Shown here piece after piece: positions 35,912 to 44,563 of a stretch of DNA of 64,000 bases (positions within the stretch are counted from its first letter, which is position 1; every line of letters starts with the position of its first letter). This stretch comes from Terrimicrobium sacchariphilum (GTDB lineage Bacteria > Verrucomicrobiota > Verrucomicrobiia > Chthoniobacterales > Terrimicrobiaceae), in assembly GCF_001613545.1 (NCBI RefSeq), contig NZ_BDCO01000002.1:310001-374000 (forward strand), written 5' to 3'. The notes under the pieces were generated by a model, which worked only from the letters and a program-made list of their open reading frames with translations, did no database searches and was not told the DNA's origin. A program made the position numbers and the translations under genes.

Positions 35912-36119
35912 TCCCGCAGAGTATCCTTTCCAAGCGGTCGGTGCAATCCCGGCCCGCCTCAGCCCGCGCCGCCCAAAAAAGCTGGGTGAATCCGGAGCGG
36001 ATTGCTAGCGTCGCCCGGATTGGGGGATGGGTATGCTGCTTCGATATCCGAGCTGTTCCGCTGCCCGCGCGCAATTTCCACTTGCAGGCGGGCGACCCCG
36101 CCGCCACTTTGCCCCGCCC

Positions 36120-37256
36120 GTGATTCGTCTCCTCCTCGCATTTTTCGCACTGATGCTTCCACTCCAAGCCGAGTGGAATGTTGTGATGTGCGATAATCGA
36201 CGGTACGTCTCGGTCCAGGACGTCGCGACGTTTTACCGGATGAATCAACCGGTGAATCAGGGCGATAAATTCCGCATTTCCGCCCCCGGGCGAAGCATTG
36301 AAGGTCAGGCGAACAGTCGCGAGGTGCTGATCAACGGGGTGAAGTACGTGCTTTGCTTCCCCATCTTCAGTCGTGGCGGCCAGATCCTTATCTCCGCCAT
36401 GGATGTCGTGAAGATCATCGAGCCGATCATGCGGCCGCAGAAAATCCAGAATGCCACCGCCGTGCGCACTGTGATCCTCGATGCAGGGCACGGCGGGCAC
36501 GACAGCGGCGCTCGTGGCCCATACGGATCGGAAAAGGATGCCACCCTCGATGTCGTCCTGAGAGCCAGGAAACTCCTGCAGGACAACGGATATCAGGTTC
36601 GCTGCACGCGTGTCACAGACACCTTCATTCCGCTCGAGGATCGTGCAAGCTTCGCCAGCAAGCAGCTCAACGCCATCTTTGTCAGCGTCCACTTCAACAA
36701 GAGCAACACGGGCGGGGGAACGGGCATCGAGACCTACTGCCTTGCCCCTCGCGGGGTGCCATCGATGGATGAGGAAAGCCTGAGCTATTCCGACTTTAAG
36801 CAATATCCGGGTCATGGACGCGACCCGGAGAATATCGCCCTCGCCACCACCGTGCATGCCGCCATGGTACGCTCGCTCGGACTCACCGATCGCGGGGTGA
36901 AGCGAGCCAGATTCCTGGTGATCAAGAATATCACCGTCCCAGGCATCCTCATCGAGGGCGGTTTCATGAGCGGGTCGCCCGATGCCCGCATGATCGATAC
37001 GGCGGACTACCGGCAGAAAATCGCCCAATGCATTCTCGAGGGAGTGAACCGGTACAAGCAGGCCGTGGCCGGGCAGACTGTCTATCAGACGCCTTCGGCG
37101 ATCGTTTCCGCGACGGACCCGACCTCTGTGCCCAATATCGACAAGGTCGGGGCCACGCCGACACCGACCCCTCCGCCCGTCGGGTCCAAGACCTCCATCG
37201 ATTCCTCGGTCGTCCAGGCGCAGGAATCCCTGCAGATTACAAAGCCGGGAAATTAA
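36120..37256 (+). CDS. N-acetylmuramoyl-L-alanine amidase
   Basis: 378 residues from GTG 36120, chosen because MIRLLLAFFALMLPLQA is a signal peptide; an ATG at 36027 is also possible. The Amidase_3 domain starts TVILDAGHGGHDSGARG, with the zinc histidine and then the glutamate EKDATLDVVLRA, NAIFVSVHFNKSNTGGGTGIE and the last catalytic glutamate in GILIEGGFMSG. It cuts the amide between N-acetylmuramic acid and the stem peptide in the periplasm. The proline- and threonine-rich tail (PTPTPPPVGS) is likely flexible. The next gene is murI, so cell-wall genes cluster here. Confidence 0.87.
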   Translation: MIRLLLAFFALMLPLQAEWNVVMCDNRRYVSVQDVATFYRMNQPVNQGDKFRISAPGRSIEGQANSREVLINGVKYVLCFPIFSRGGQILISAMDVVKIIEPIMRPQKIQNATAVRTVILDAGHGGHDSGARGPYGSEKDATLDVVLRARKLLQDNGYQVRCTRVTDTFIPLEDRASFASKQLNAIFVSVHFNKSNTGGGTGIETYCLAPRGVPSMDEESLSYSDFKQYPGHGRDPENIALATTVHAAMVRSLGLTDRGVKRARFLVIKNITVPGILIEGGFMSGSPDARMIDTADYRQKIAQCILEGVNRYKQAVAGQTVYQTPSAIVSATDPTSVPNIDKVGATPTPTPPPVGSKTSIDSSVVQAQESLQITKPGN

Positions 37257-37284
37257 AGTTGGCCTCGGTGTCAGGCTGGATAGC

Positions 37285-38127
37285 GTGTATCGGATGGATA
37301 TTGAAGACTCGCGCGACCCGCGCCGCGACCCCATTGGGGTGTTCGACTCAGGCATCGGTGGCCTGACCGTGGCAGCCGCGCTGAAGACCCTGCTTCCCTC
37401 GGAGACGATTTTTTACATAGGGGACACGGCACGAGTGCCTTACGGCGGAAAGAGCCGCAAGACCATCGAGCGATATGGGGTCGAGATCGGCGGATTGCTC
37501 CTGGCGGAACAGGCGAAGATCATCGTGGTGGCCTGCAACACCGCCTCGGCACTTGCCGTGCCGCGCATGACAGACGTTTTCAAGGTGCCGATCCAGGGAG
37601 TAATCACGCCCGGAGCTGCGGCCGCGGTCGCTGCAACGAAGTCCGGTCGCATCGGGGTCATTGGCACGCGGGCGACGGTTTCCAGCGGAGCCTATGGCAA
37701 GGCCATTCATGCCATCGATCCCAAGGTTCGCGTCTTTAGCGAAGCCTGCCCGCTGCTGGTCCCGCTCATCGAGGAGGCAATGTTTGAGGACCCCATTACC
37801 GATCAGGTCCTGGAACGTTATCTCGCTCCATTGCTCGCGCAGGATATCGATACCCTCGTCCTGGGGTGTACGCATTATCCCCTCGCTCGCGAGGCTATCG
37901 GACGGGCAGCCGGGCCGGGAGTGACCTTGGTCGACTCCGCGGAGAATTGTGCGCTCGCCGTGAAGACGCTCCTGGAAGAGCGGCAGCTCGGCGCGCCTGA
38001 TGATCAGTTGGGCCGCCTCGACGTGGCGCTCACCGACTCCACAGAAGGTTTCCTCCGCACGGCTCAGGATGCGTTGGAGCTTGAGATCGGCGACGTGCAG
38101 CTCCGGACCGTCCAGGCCTCGGAGTAA
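37285..38127 (+). CDS. murI: Glutamate racemase
   Basis: 280 residues. GVFDSGIGGLTVAAAL and YIGDTARVPYGGKS open the family fold. The two catalytic cysteines are in VACNTASALAV and LVLGCTHYPLA. It makes D-glutamate for peptidoglycan in the cytoplasm. The start may be GTG 37285 or ATG 37294. It follows the amidase by 28 bases and is followed closely by the convergent DUF1810 gene. Confidence 0.93.
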   Translation: MYRMDIEDSRDPRRDPIGVFDSGIGGLTVAAALKTLLPSETIFYIGDTARVPYGGKSRKTIERYGVEIGGLLLAEQAKIIVVACNTASALAVPRMTDVFKVPIQGVITPGAAAAVAATKSGRIGVIGTRATVSSGAYGKAIHAIDPKVRVFSEACPLLVPLIEEAMFEDPITDQVLERYLAPLLAQDIDTLVLGCTHYPLAREAIGRAAGPGVTLVDSAENCALAVKTLLEERQLGAPDDQLGRLDVALTDSTEGFLRTAQDALELEIGDVQLRTVQASE

Positions 38128-38571
38128 TCAACTCGCTCGCAGGGTGTAGGCGCAGCGGGTATAGCCTTGCGTCTCCGTACGGGTGAGCACGTCTTCGCAA
38201 GCCTCTTGCAAGGCCCGGTCCTGGGCCGCCCTGGCGAAAAGCGTCATGGACGAGACGAGCTTCATCGCATCAGTTCGCCCGCCCATCAGATTCTCCGGCG
38301 AGGCGCCGGCTGCCAGATGTCGCTGTACGACAGCCGTGATTTCGATCAGTCGGGCGCAGAGGACGGGATGTTCGGCATATTCCCGGGCTTCCCTCAGGTC
38401 GCGTATTCCGTAGTTTTGCGCCATCGGGGATGTCCCCAGTCCTTTGAGCTGGGGAAAGATATACCAGATCCAGTGGCTGACTTTGCGCTCGGCATGGAGC
38501 TCGGCAAGGGCATCGGCATAGCCGTTCGACGGGCTGTTCTGGGCTTCGAGGAATCGGGCGATGGTCGGCAT
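38128..38571 (-). CDS. DUF1810 family protein
   Basis: 147 residues from ATG 38571. RKVSHWIWYIFPQLKGLG, MAQNYGIRDLREAREYAEHPVL and MKLVSSMTLFARAA are typical of the DUF1810 (YbhB-unrelated, calpastatin-like) family of unknown role. It is a small soluble protein. It diverges from the LysM gene, whose ATG lies 74 bases beyond, and converges on murI. A longer upstream start would enter that gene. Confidence 0.82.
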   Translation of the reverse strand: MPTIARFLEAQNSPSNGYADALAELHAERKVSHWIWYIFPQLKGLGTSPMAQNYGIRDLREAREYAEHPVLCARLIEITAVVQRHLAAGASPENLMGGRTDAMKLVSSMTLFARAAQDRALQEACEDVLTRTETQGYTRCAYTLRAS

Positions 38572-38644
38572 GGTTTGCGAGTGGAGAGAGGGGAAATCGC
38601 AACTCCCGAGTTGCACTTTCCCGGAAATCTTCACATTCCAAGGT

Positions 38645-40249
38645 ATGGTTCGCCACTTTTTATCGGCTGTGTTCCTGGTGCTGGCCGGGTCGCTCGCCTG
38701 CGCACAGGTCCCACAGGCCCCTGCCAAGCCGCTGACTCGCAATGTCGAGCCGGGTCTGGAGCAGGCCGTGAAGTGGCGCTGGATGCCCGTACCTTCCGAT
38801 GGCTCGGCCTGGGGCGAGACACCTCCGGCCGCACCTCGTCCTGTTGCGACACCGATCCAGGACATGTCGACACCGACACCCCAATCGACCTACGAGGTGA
38901 AAAAAGGCGATGTCCTGGTCGTGATCGCCCGGCGATTCGGGCTCTCGGCCATCCATCTGAAGAAGTTCAACAATCTCGACACCGACATGATCCGCATCGG
39001 TCAGGTGCTGAACATCCCAACTCCTGAGCAAGCCCGGGCGATTGCTCCTCTGCCGGCGGATATCCAAAAAGCCAACGCCGCGAAGAAGGAGAAAAAGGAT
39101 CCCGCCACAGAACAAAGGGATACGCTTATCCTGCAAATCTTCCTCGACCGTGAAGGTTTCTCAGCGGGACCCATTGACGGCAAACCCGACGCCACGCTCG
39201 CCCGAGTGTCTGAGTTGTACCAGGCCAATCATTCCGACGCCTCCACGCCCGAGGCTCTCTTGCAAAAGGCCAAGTCGGTTGTGGGTAACGACATTTTTGG
39301 CCAGTACACGCTGCGCCCCGAGGATTATGAGTTCATCGTCACGCCCAAGGCCCAGCGCGTCGAAGCTGCCGCTCCCATCGGTACGAAACCCCGTAGCACC
39401 ATCGCCTACGAGGCTCTGATTTCCGCGCCCATGCTGGCCTATCGGGGGCCGTGGGAATTCGTGGCAGAGCGCTTCCACTGCGATGAGGTTTTCCTGCGTA
39501 GCATCAATCCCGAGATCCAGACTGTGCCGCAGGCTGGCACGACATTTCGCGTCCCGCGTGTGATGCCCTTTGCCATCGAGGGCGCGTTGCGCCAGCCGCT
39601 CCAACCTGAGCCCAATAGCGCCCATCCCGTCACCGCCGCGATCGAGGATCTTTCTCTGCTCAAGATCCGCCGCGGAGAGGAACTCGTCGCTGTCGTACCG
39701 GTGACCTCCGCCCGCCCGGGCCTGCGTGGCCGCGGCACATGGACGATCCTCAACGCCATACCCCGTCCCCGGCTGGAAACCCGCCAGGAGCCAATGGCGG
39801 CCGCGACTCCCGCTCCCCGGCTTTTTGGCGCGTCTGAGGCAAATCCCGAGCCTGCTCCGACTCCGTTGCAGGAACCACAGTATCTCGCAGCCGGTCCCAA
39901 CAACCCCGCCGGAATCATCTGGATTAATCTCGCCAAGTCCGACAGCACCGAGCCGCTGCCCTACGGTCTCCACGGCACCAGCATTCCTGATCAGGTGAGG
40001 CAATACGACAGCATCGGCGGCTTTCGCATGGCCAACTGGAACATCGCCCGTGTCGCCCGGCTCCTTCCCGTTGGCACGTCGCTCGTCTGGACCCAGGCCG
40101 TCCCCGTTCCCGTTGCTCCAGCCAATGGCTCCGGCACTGTCCCCGTCGCCCCGGCGCAGATCGTGACTCCCGCCGACCGGGCGGCTCAGGATGCTTTCGT
40201 TGTCCCGGAACCCTCCCCGGCCTCGACCAATACCCCGCCTACGCTTTAG
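38645..40249 (+). CDS. LysM/L,D-transpeptidase-like protein lacking the catalytic cysteine
   Basis: 534 residues from ATG 38645 with a signal peptide (MVRHFLSAVFLVLAGSLACA). A LysM domain covers about 82-125 (YEVKKGDVLVVIARRFGLS). A peptidoglycan-binding-like block lies near 155-195 (LQIFLDREGFSAGPIDGKPD) and a degenerate LysM near 255-315. The YkuD domain follows: YGLHGTSIP keeps the active-site histidine (His443). The cysteine motif reads SIGGFRMANW where SxGCxRMxN is expected, so Gly459 (GGC) replaces Cys (TGC). It cannot use the usual thiol mechanism and is perhaps only a cell-wall-binding protein. Confidence 0.8.
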   Translation: MVRHFLSAVFLVLAGSLACAQVPQAPAKPLTRNVEPGLEQAVKWRWMPVPSDGSAWGETPPAAPRPVATPIQDMSTPTPQSTYEVKKGDVLVVIARRFGLSAIHLKKFNNLDTDMIRIGQVLNIPTPEQARAIAPLPADIQKANAAKKEKKDPATEQRDTLILQIFLDREGFSAGPIDGKPDATLARVSELYQANHSDASTPEALLQKAKSVVGNDIFGQYTLRPEDYEFIVTPKAQRVEAAAPIGTKPRSTIAYEALISAPMLAYRGPWEFVAERFHCDEVFLRSINPEIQTVPQAGTTFRVPRVMPFAIEGALRQPLQPEPNSAHPVTAAIEDLSLLKIRRGEELVAVVPVTSARPGLRGRGTWTILNAIPRPRLETRQEPMAAATPAPRLFGASEANPEPAPTPLQEPQYLAAGPNNPAGIIWINLAKSDSTEPLPYGLHGTSIPDQVRQYDSIGGFRMANWNIARVARLLPVGTSLVWTQAVPVPVAPANGSGTVPVAPAQIVTPADRAAQDAFVVPEPSPASTNTPPTL

Positions 40250-40794
40250 GGCGCGGGCGAATTCGGGAGCACCTGCCCGCCCAGCAGTTGGCGAAACGGA
40301 CTGATGGGCGACTGGGATTGCCGGGCTGCGTAGGTGAGCAGCTCTTGCAAGGAGCGAAATTGCGTCAAGGGTCCCTCAAAGTGAAATGAAGGCGAGACTT
40401 GCAGTGGATTGTCTGAGGTGAAGCGCAACGTGCCCTTGTCCTTCGTGAGATACACGAGGGTGATGGTGTCGCGGGGGAATTCCAGATGCGCACCGGGTGC
40501 GAAATCGCCCGGGGGAGATTCCACGATCAGTACGCCGCCCCGGAAGAATGGCCGCGCTCCCTTGAAGCTCACGATCTCCGAGTACTTCATGTAGAGAAAG
40601 ACCGTCCCGTTCAGCGACCCCTTTGCACGGAAACTCAGGTGCCGGAAGGCGTAGATATAGTCGGCCTGCTCAGCCAGCGCGGAGCCGGACATCAGCGACG
40701 TTGGCTTCGCCTCTGATGGCAAGACGCCCAGGCACAGCCCTGCGGAGAAGAGGGCAAGGATCGCCCAGGCACGAGAGCCGCGTAGAGATTGCAT
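40246..40794 (-). CDS. Secreted protein of unknown function, paralogue of 42259-42996
   Basis: 182 residues with a signal peptide (MQSLRGSRAWAILALFSAGLCLGVLPSEA). Its middle (EFPRDTITLVYLTKDKGTLRF, GPLTQFRSLQELLTYAARQ) matches that of the protein at 42259 (EFPDNLATLLFLKNESGLL, LPQFHSLKELLICAA), so they are paralogues. No family recognised. The 3' end meets the LysM gene end. No metal or catalytic site seen. Confidence 0.6.
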   Translation of the reverse strand: MQSLRGSRAWAILALFSAGLCLGVLPSEAKPTSLMSGSALAEQADYIYAFRHLSFRAKGSLNGTVFLYMKYSEIVSFKGARPFFRGGVLIVESPPGDFAPGAHLEFPRDTITLVYLTKDKGTLRFTSDNPLQVSPSFHFEGPLTQFRSLQELLTYAARQSQSPISPFRQLLGGQVLPNSPAP

Positions 40795-40801
40795 GTCCTT
40801 G

Positions 40802-41170
40802 CTATTGCGGAGTCAATACGACCCCATGAGGCACATAGCTTACTTTCATATTGAGCTGGCTGGCGATCACATTCAGCACCTGTGCCATCGAGGCACTGTG
40901 CACTTCCAGCGAGAGCCTCGGCTCAAACGGAGCCTCGGACTTGAGCTTGAGAATCAGATCGACACCTCGGCCGCTCGGGTCGGACTCCGAGGACAGCTTG
41001 CGAAGATCACTTAGCGCACTCCGGAGCGTTACGTTTTGCACCTTGAACTCCGGGATGATGATGGAGTTTGCCTCCGCAGCTCTCATGGCTGCTTTGGGAT
41101 CAGTCTGGCATCGCGCCGCTGGCGGATGCAGGAAAAACAGAACTGCGGCGGCGACGATCGGCAATCTCAT
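40802..41170 (-). CDS. Small secreted STN-like (secretin/TonB short N-domain) protein
   Basis: 122 residues with a signal peptide (MRLPIVAAAVLFFLHPPAARC). The mature part holds FKVQNVTLRSALSDLRKLS then SLEVHSASMAQVLNVIASQLNMKVSYVPHGVVLTP, the STN fold of secretins and TonB-dependent transducers (two beta-alpha-beta units). It is too short to be a secretin itself. It is 7 bases upstream of the gene at 40246, on the same strand, so the two may be cotranscribed. The partner is unknown. Confidence 0.6.
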   Translation of the reverse strand: MRLPIVAAAVLFFLHPPAARCQTDPKAAMRAAEANSIIIPEFKVQNVTLRSALSDLRKLSSESDPSGRGVDLILKLKSEAPFEPRLSLEVHSASMAQVLNVIASQLNMKVSYVPHGVVLTPQ

Positions 41171-41321
41171 GGCTGAGGAATAGTGGCATGCTACGTTGCG
41201 GGAAAGCGTGATGGGAGCCTTATTCGCGGCGTAAGCGGCCGATCCTCATCCAAAGAACCCTGCCGCTCAGGAAAAAATTCGCAACCTTGGTCAGGTGGGG
41301 TAGATTTACGTACTAATCCCC

Positions 41322-42278
41322 ATGAACGCATATCCCCTGCATGCCCTTGGTATGTCCGCGTTTCTCTTTGCGGCATCCGCAGTGCCTTCCCAGGCGGCCC
41401 TGCTGGTTTACGAAGGCTTCAACTATACGACCGGCTCGACCTTGAACACCATCACGCCCAACGCGAGCACGGTCGGCCTCAACAAGACCACTGCTTACGC
41501 CGGCAATGGAGTCGCGAATTATACTGTGCAATCCGGGCTGGCGTTCGGTCCACTTACGACCTCGGGAGGCTCGATTTCCGCCACCGGTCCGACAGCCGTG
41601 GGCGCTGCCAAGCTCTCACTGAATTCTTATGTGGGCACGCTCTGGTCGAGCTATCTGGTCAACTTTTCCAGCTTCTCGAGCGTTGATAGAGGTGATGGAG
41701 CTCTGAGCCGCGTTTCCAATGATACTTCAAACAACGGGGAGCGATTCAACTCCTACGCCGATTCCCGGACTCCAAGCGGATCGCCGACATCGAATCTCGG
41801 TATTTCGTACAACGCAGCGAGCAATATCACGGTCGGCTCGACGGGGCTTGAACTGAACACCACGTATATTCTCATTTCCAGGTTTACGAACGTCGGTTCG
41901 AGTATTCCCGCTGGCACAGGCACCGGCACCCTCTATGCGCTGACCCTGAGCCAGTTCAATAGTTTCCTTTCCGCGGGAGGCACGGAGTCTTATCTCGATT
42001 CGGCGACTATTGGTACAGGTGCGTCCAATGTTACCGGCCGTGTCTCAAACACGAATAATAACAACACACCGACCACATATTGGTTCCAGTCCACCAACTA
42101 CGCTCAGTTCGTCAATGTGAACGATAGCGTGACCTTCGACGAGCTTCGCTACGGCAGCACACTGACCGATGTCGTTCCCGTCCCGGAGCCACAGACGCTG
42201 GGACTCGCCGCTCTAGGCATGGCGGTAGCTTTCCTTTCCCTTCGCAAAAATCGCGTTCCTACAAGGGCGGCTGTTTAG
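41322..42278 (+). CDS. PEP-CTERM sorting domain protein, paralogue of 19552-20529
   Basis: 318 residues with a signal peptide (MNAYPLHALGMSAFLFAASAVPSQAA). Shared with the protein at 19552: LLVYEGFNYTTGSTLN, LNTTYILISRFTNVGSSIPAG, LTLSQFNSFLSAGG, VTFDELRYGSTLTDVVPVPEP. It ends in the sorting signal PVPEPQTLGLAALGMAVAF then LSLRKNR. It has no associated glycosidase, so it stands apart from the operon that carries its relative. The 3' end overlaps the next convergent gene by 20 bases. Likely exported and cut by exosortase. Confidence 0.83.
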   Translation: MNAYPLHALGMSAFLFAASAVPSQAALLVYEGFNYTTGSTLNTITPNASTVGLNKTTAYAGNGVANYTVQSGLAFGPLTTSGGSISATGPTAVGAAKLSLNSYVGTLWSSYLVNFSSFSSVDRGDGALSRVSNDTSNNGERFNSYADSRTPSGSPTSNLGISYNAASNITVGSTGLELNTTYILISRFTNVGSSIPAGTGTGTLYALTLSQFNSFLSAGGTESYLDSATIGTGASNVTGRVSNTNNNNTPTTYWFQSTNYAQFVNVNDSVTFDELRYGSTLTDVVPVPEPQTLGLAALGMAVAFLSLRKNRVPTRAAV

Positions 42279-42996
42279 CGAAGTGTTCCGTATTCTCGAT
42301 CAGGTGTTCGAAGGATTTTCGCAAATCGGGCGACATGGTGTCTTGTCCCCGCTCCAGCGCAGCTTCAGCAAGCTCGTAGGCGTCGGGATCTTTGTCGCTG
42401 GATAGCGTGGAGAGAGCAAAGTACGCCGTTCTGAGATCACTTGACTGGCTCTTGGCCACGAGGAAGTCGCGAAGCTCTTGATCTTCGAAGCCGGTCATCA
42501 GGTCGAAAAATGCATAGCAGTTGTCTGGTTGTGTATTGGCTGCGCAAATCAGCAGCTCCTTGAGGGAGTGAAACTGGGGAAGCGGGTCCTTGTATTCGAA
42601 GACTGGGCAAAACTGCCAGTCGCCGTCCGGAGGCGGTTGAAGCAATCCCGATTCATTTTTCAAGAAGAGCAACGTCGCCAAGTTGTCAGGAAACTCGCGC
42701 GAGAATCCGCTGGGTATCCTTTCCGTCATGTCGGGCATAGTCAGGATAATCGTTCCCGTTTTTGGAAATCTCTCAGCCCCTTTGAGTGACTGGAGCTCAC
42801 AATACTCCACCAGGAAAACCGTCTTTCCCGGGGCGGATTCGCGAGCCGTCCATTTTTTCCATCGGGCGACGCAGACGACATCGGAGTTGTCCCACATCCA
42901 TTTTCCCGTTTGCGTTTGGAATGAGCGCCCGTGATTCGCCGCGATGGTCGAAAAGACAATCAGGAAGATGAGGATGGAGATATTCCTCATATCCAA
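42259..42996 (-). CDS. Secreted protein of unknown function, paralogue of 40246-40794
   Basis: 245 residues with a signal peptide (MDMRNISILIFLIVFSTIAANHG). The region VEYCELQSLKGAERFPKTG, EFPDNLATLLFLKNESGLL, LPQFHSLKELLICAA aligns with the protein at 40246. It has an extra C-terminal helical part (RTAYFALSTLSSDKDPDAYEL, LAEAALERGQDTMSPDLRK). No catalytic motif is visible. A perfect 8-bp inverted repeat lies upstream. Confidence 0.58.
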   Translation of the reverse strand: MDMRNISILIFLIVFSTIAANHGRSFQTQTGKWMWDNSDVVCVARWKKWTARESAPGKTVFLVEYCELQSLKGAERFPKTGTIILTMPDMTERIPSGFSREFPDNLATLLFLKNESGLLQPPPDGDWQFCPVFEYKDPLPQFHSLKELLICAANTQPDNCYAFFDLMTGFEDQELRDFLVAKSQSSDLRTAYFALSTLSSDKDPDAYELAEAALERGQDTMSPDLRKSFEHLIENTEHFAKQPPL

Positions 42997-43023
42997 GCGT
43001 TAGCAGAACTTGAGGCAACAGGA

Positions 43024-43057
43024 TAGATGCAAAATGCTCTCTTTCTCGTTGCATCTA
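43024..43057. promoter_or_regulatory. Inverted repeat upstream of 42996
   Basis: TAGATGCA (43024-43031) and TGCATCTA (43050-43057) are a perfect 8-bp dyad with an 18-bp spacer, starting 28 bases upstream of the secreted protein's start. It may be an operator or an mRNA hairpin; no T-run follows, so it is not a terminator. Confidence 0.35.
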
Positions 43058-43130
43058 CCCCGGACACTGGAACCCAATTCTTCGCGGGATGCAGAATTGC
43101 CCGCTATGCTTTGTTACTTGGTAATACGCT

Positions 43131-44534
43131 TCAGGTAACTCTAGCAGGTACGCTGCCAAAGAGGGCGATCAGCCCTTCTGGCATGGTCGGGTGCGTGAAG
43201 ATCGTATCTCGGAGTGTTGTGAAAGGCAGTCCTGCTTGCATGACGATTTGCACAGGAGCCAGCAGATCTCCGGCACCTGTGCCAAAGGCGGTGAAGCCGA
43301 GGATGCGGTCGCCTTCCGGCTCTACCAGCGCTTTCATAAAGCCCCGTGTTTCGCCGAGAGTTCGCGTGCGCAATGCCGCTGCCATTGGCACCTTGGCCAG
43401 TCGATAGGATGCTCCGCGTGCTTTTGCTTCCTTCTCGCTCAGGCCCACTCGTGCGAGCTCCGGATCGGTAAACATACAGTACGGCACCTGCCGCCCGGTG
43501 GTCGTGCGATTGCCGCCTGCCCAGTTGTCCCGCACGATGCGAAAGTCATCGTACCCGATGTGGGTAAAGTACGGGCTGCCTGCGCAGTCTCCCACGGCCC
43601 ATATATCGGGCGCGGTGGTCTCCAGGCGCTCATTCACCTTCACATGTCCGCGCTCTGTCACGTCCACGCCGGCCACCTCCAGGCCGATGCCCTCGGTATT
43701 TGGCAGCCGACCGGTTGCCGCCAGCAGGTGGGTGCCGTGGATCGTAATCTTCTTTCCGCTGTGCTCCGCATACACGGTCACCGCCTGGCCCGAGCGACCT
43801 TCCACATTCGTTACGTGGGTGCCCGTCAGGACTTCGATCCCCTCGTCGAGGAACAATCCATGCAGCGCTTCCGTCACGTCGTCGTCTTCCGAGTGCACCA
43901 GGCGTTCGTTCCGTTCCAACACTGTCACCCGGCTGCCGAACCGCCGCATCGCCTGCGACAGCTCGAGTCCGATGTATCCACCCCCCAGCACGATGAGATG
44001 TTTCGGGATGGAGTCGAGCTCCAGGGCCTCGATGTGGGTGAGGGGTGATGCCTCCGCCAGCCCCGGCGTGTCGTCCACCCGCGCCCGTGTTCCCGTATTG
44101 ATTACCACCTGTTTTCCGAGAAGTTGACGAGTGTCCCCTTCAGGCGTCTTAACCTCGATCGCTTTGGGACCGATGAATCGCCCTGTTCCGAGAATTAACT
44201 CCGCGCCGCTCTTCTGAAAGTTTTCCAGATGCATGTCGAGCAAACCGGACACCATCTTGCGCTTCCTCTCACGCACGGCTTCCATGGCGATTTCCCAGTC
44301 CGGCGCGCGAATGCCGAATTCCGCCGCCCGGTGAAAATATGAGGCTACCTTGGCGCTATGTATGATGTTCTTGCTTGGCAGACACGCAATGTTCGGACAC
44401 GACCCGCCGATATATTGGCGCTCGATCACCGCTGCGCGTCGGCCTTGCTTCGCCGCCGTCCAGGCCAGGTATTTCCCAGCCTCGCCGCTTCCGAGCACGA
44501 CGAGGTCGTACTCCTCCCGAGAGGAAATGCTCAC
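43131..44534 (-). CDS. Pyridine nucleotide-disulfide oxidoreductase
   Basis: 467 residues. LVVLGSGEAGKYLAWTAAKQG opens the FAD fold; GGSCPNIACLPSK carries the redox pair CxxxxC; LIVLGGGYIGLELSQAMRRFG is the NADH fold; APDIWAVGDCAGSP is the second FAD motif. The C-terminal dimer domain has FTHPTMPEGLIALF with the catalytic histidine. It resembles dihydrolipoamide dehydrogenase, mercuric reductase and the plant/bacterial thiol reductases, but no lipoyl or mercury genes lie near. The substrate is uncertain. It lies 29 bases downstream of the alcohol dehydrogenase gene on the same strand. Confidence 0.85.
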   Translation of the reverse strand: MSISSREEYDLVVLGSGEAGKYLAWTAAKQGRRAAVIERQYIGGSCPNIACLPSKNIIHSAKVASYFHRAAEFGIRAPDWEIAMEAVRERKRKMVSGLLDMHLENFQKSGAELILGTGRFIGPKAIEVKTPEGDTRQLLGKQVVINTGTRARVDDTPGLAEASPLTHIEALELDSIPKHLIVLGGGYIGLELSQAMRRFGSRVTVLERNERLVHSEDDDVTEALHGLFLDEGIEVLTGTHVTNVEGRSGQAVTVYAEHSGKKITIHGTHLLAATGRLPNTEGIGLEVAGVDVTERGHVKVNERLETTAPDIWAVGDCAGSPYFTHIGYDDFRIVRDNWAGGNRTTTGRQVPYCMFTDPELARVGLSEKEAKARGASYRLAKVPMAAALRTRTLGETRGFMKALVEPEGDRILGFTAFGTGAGDLLAPVQIVMQAGLPFTTLRDTIFTHPTMPEGLIALFGSVPARVT

Positions 44535-44563
44535 TTTTTGAAAATGGGGATCGATGGTCGGCC

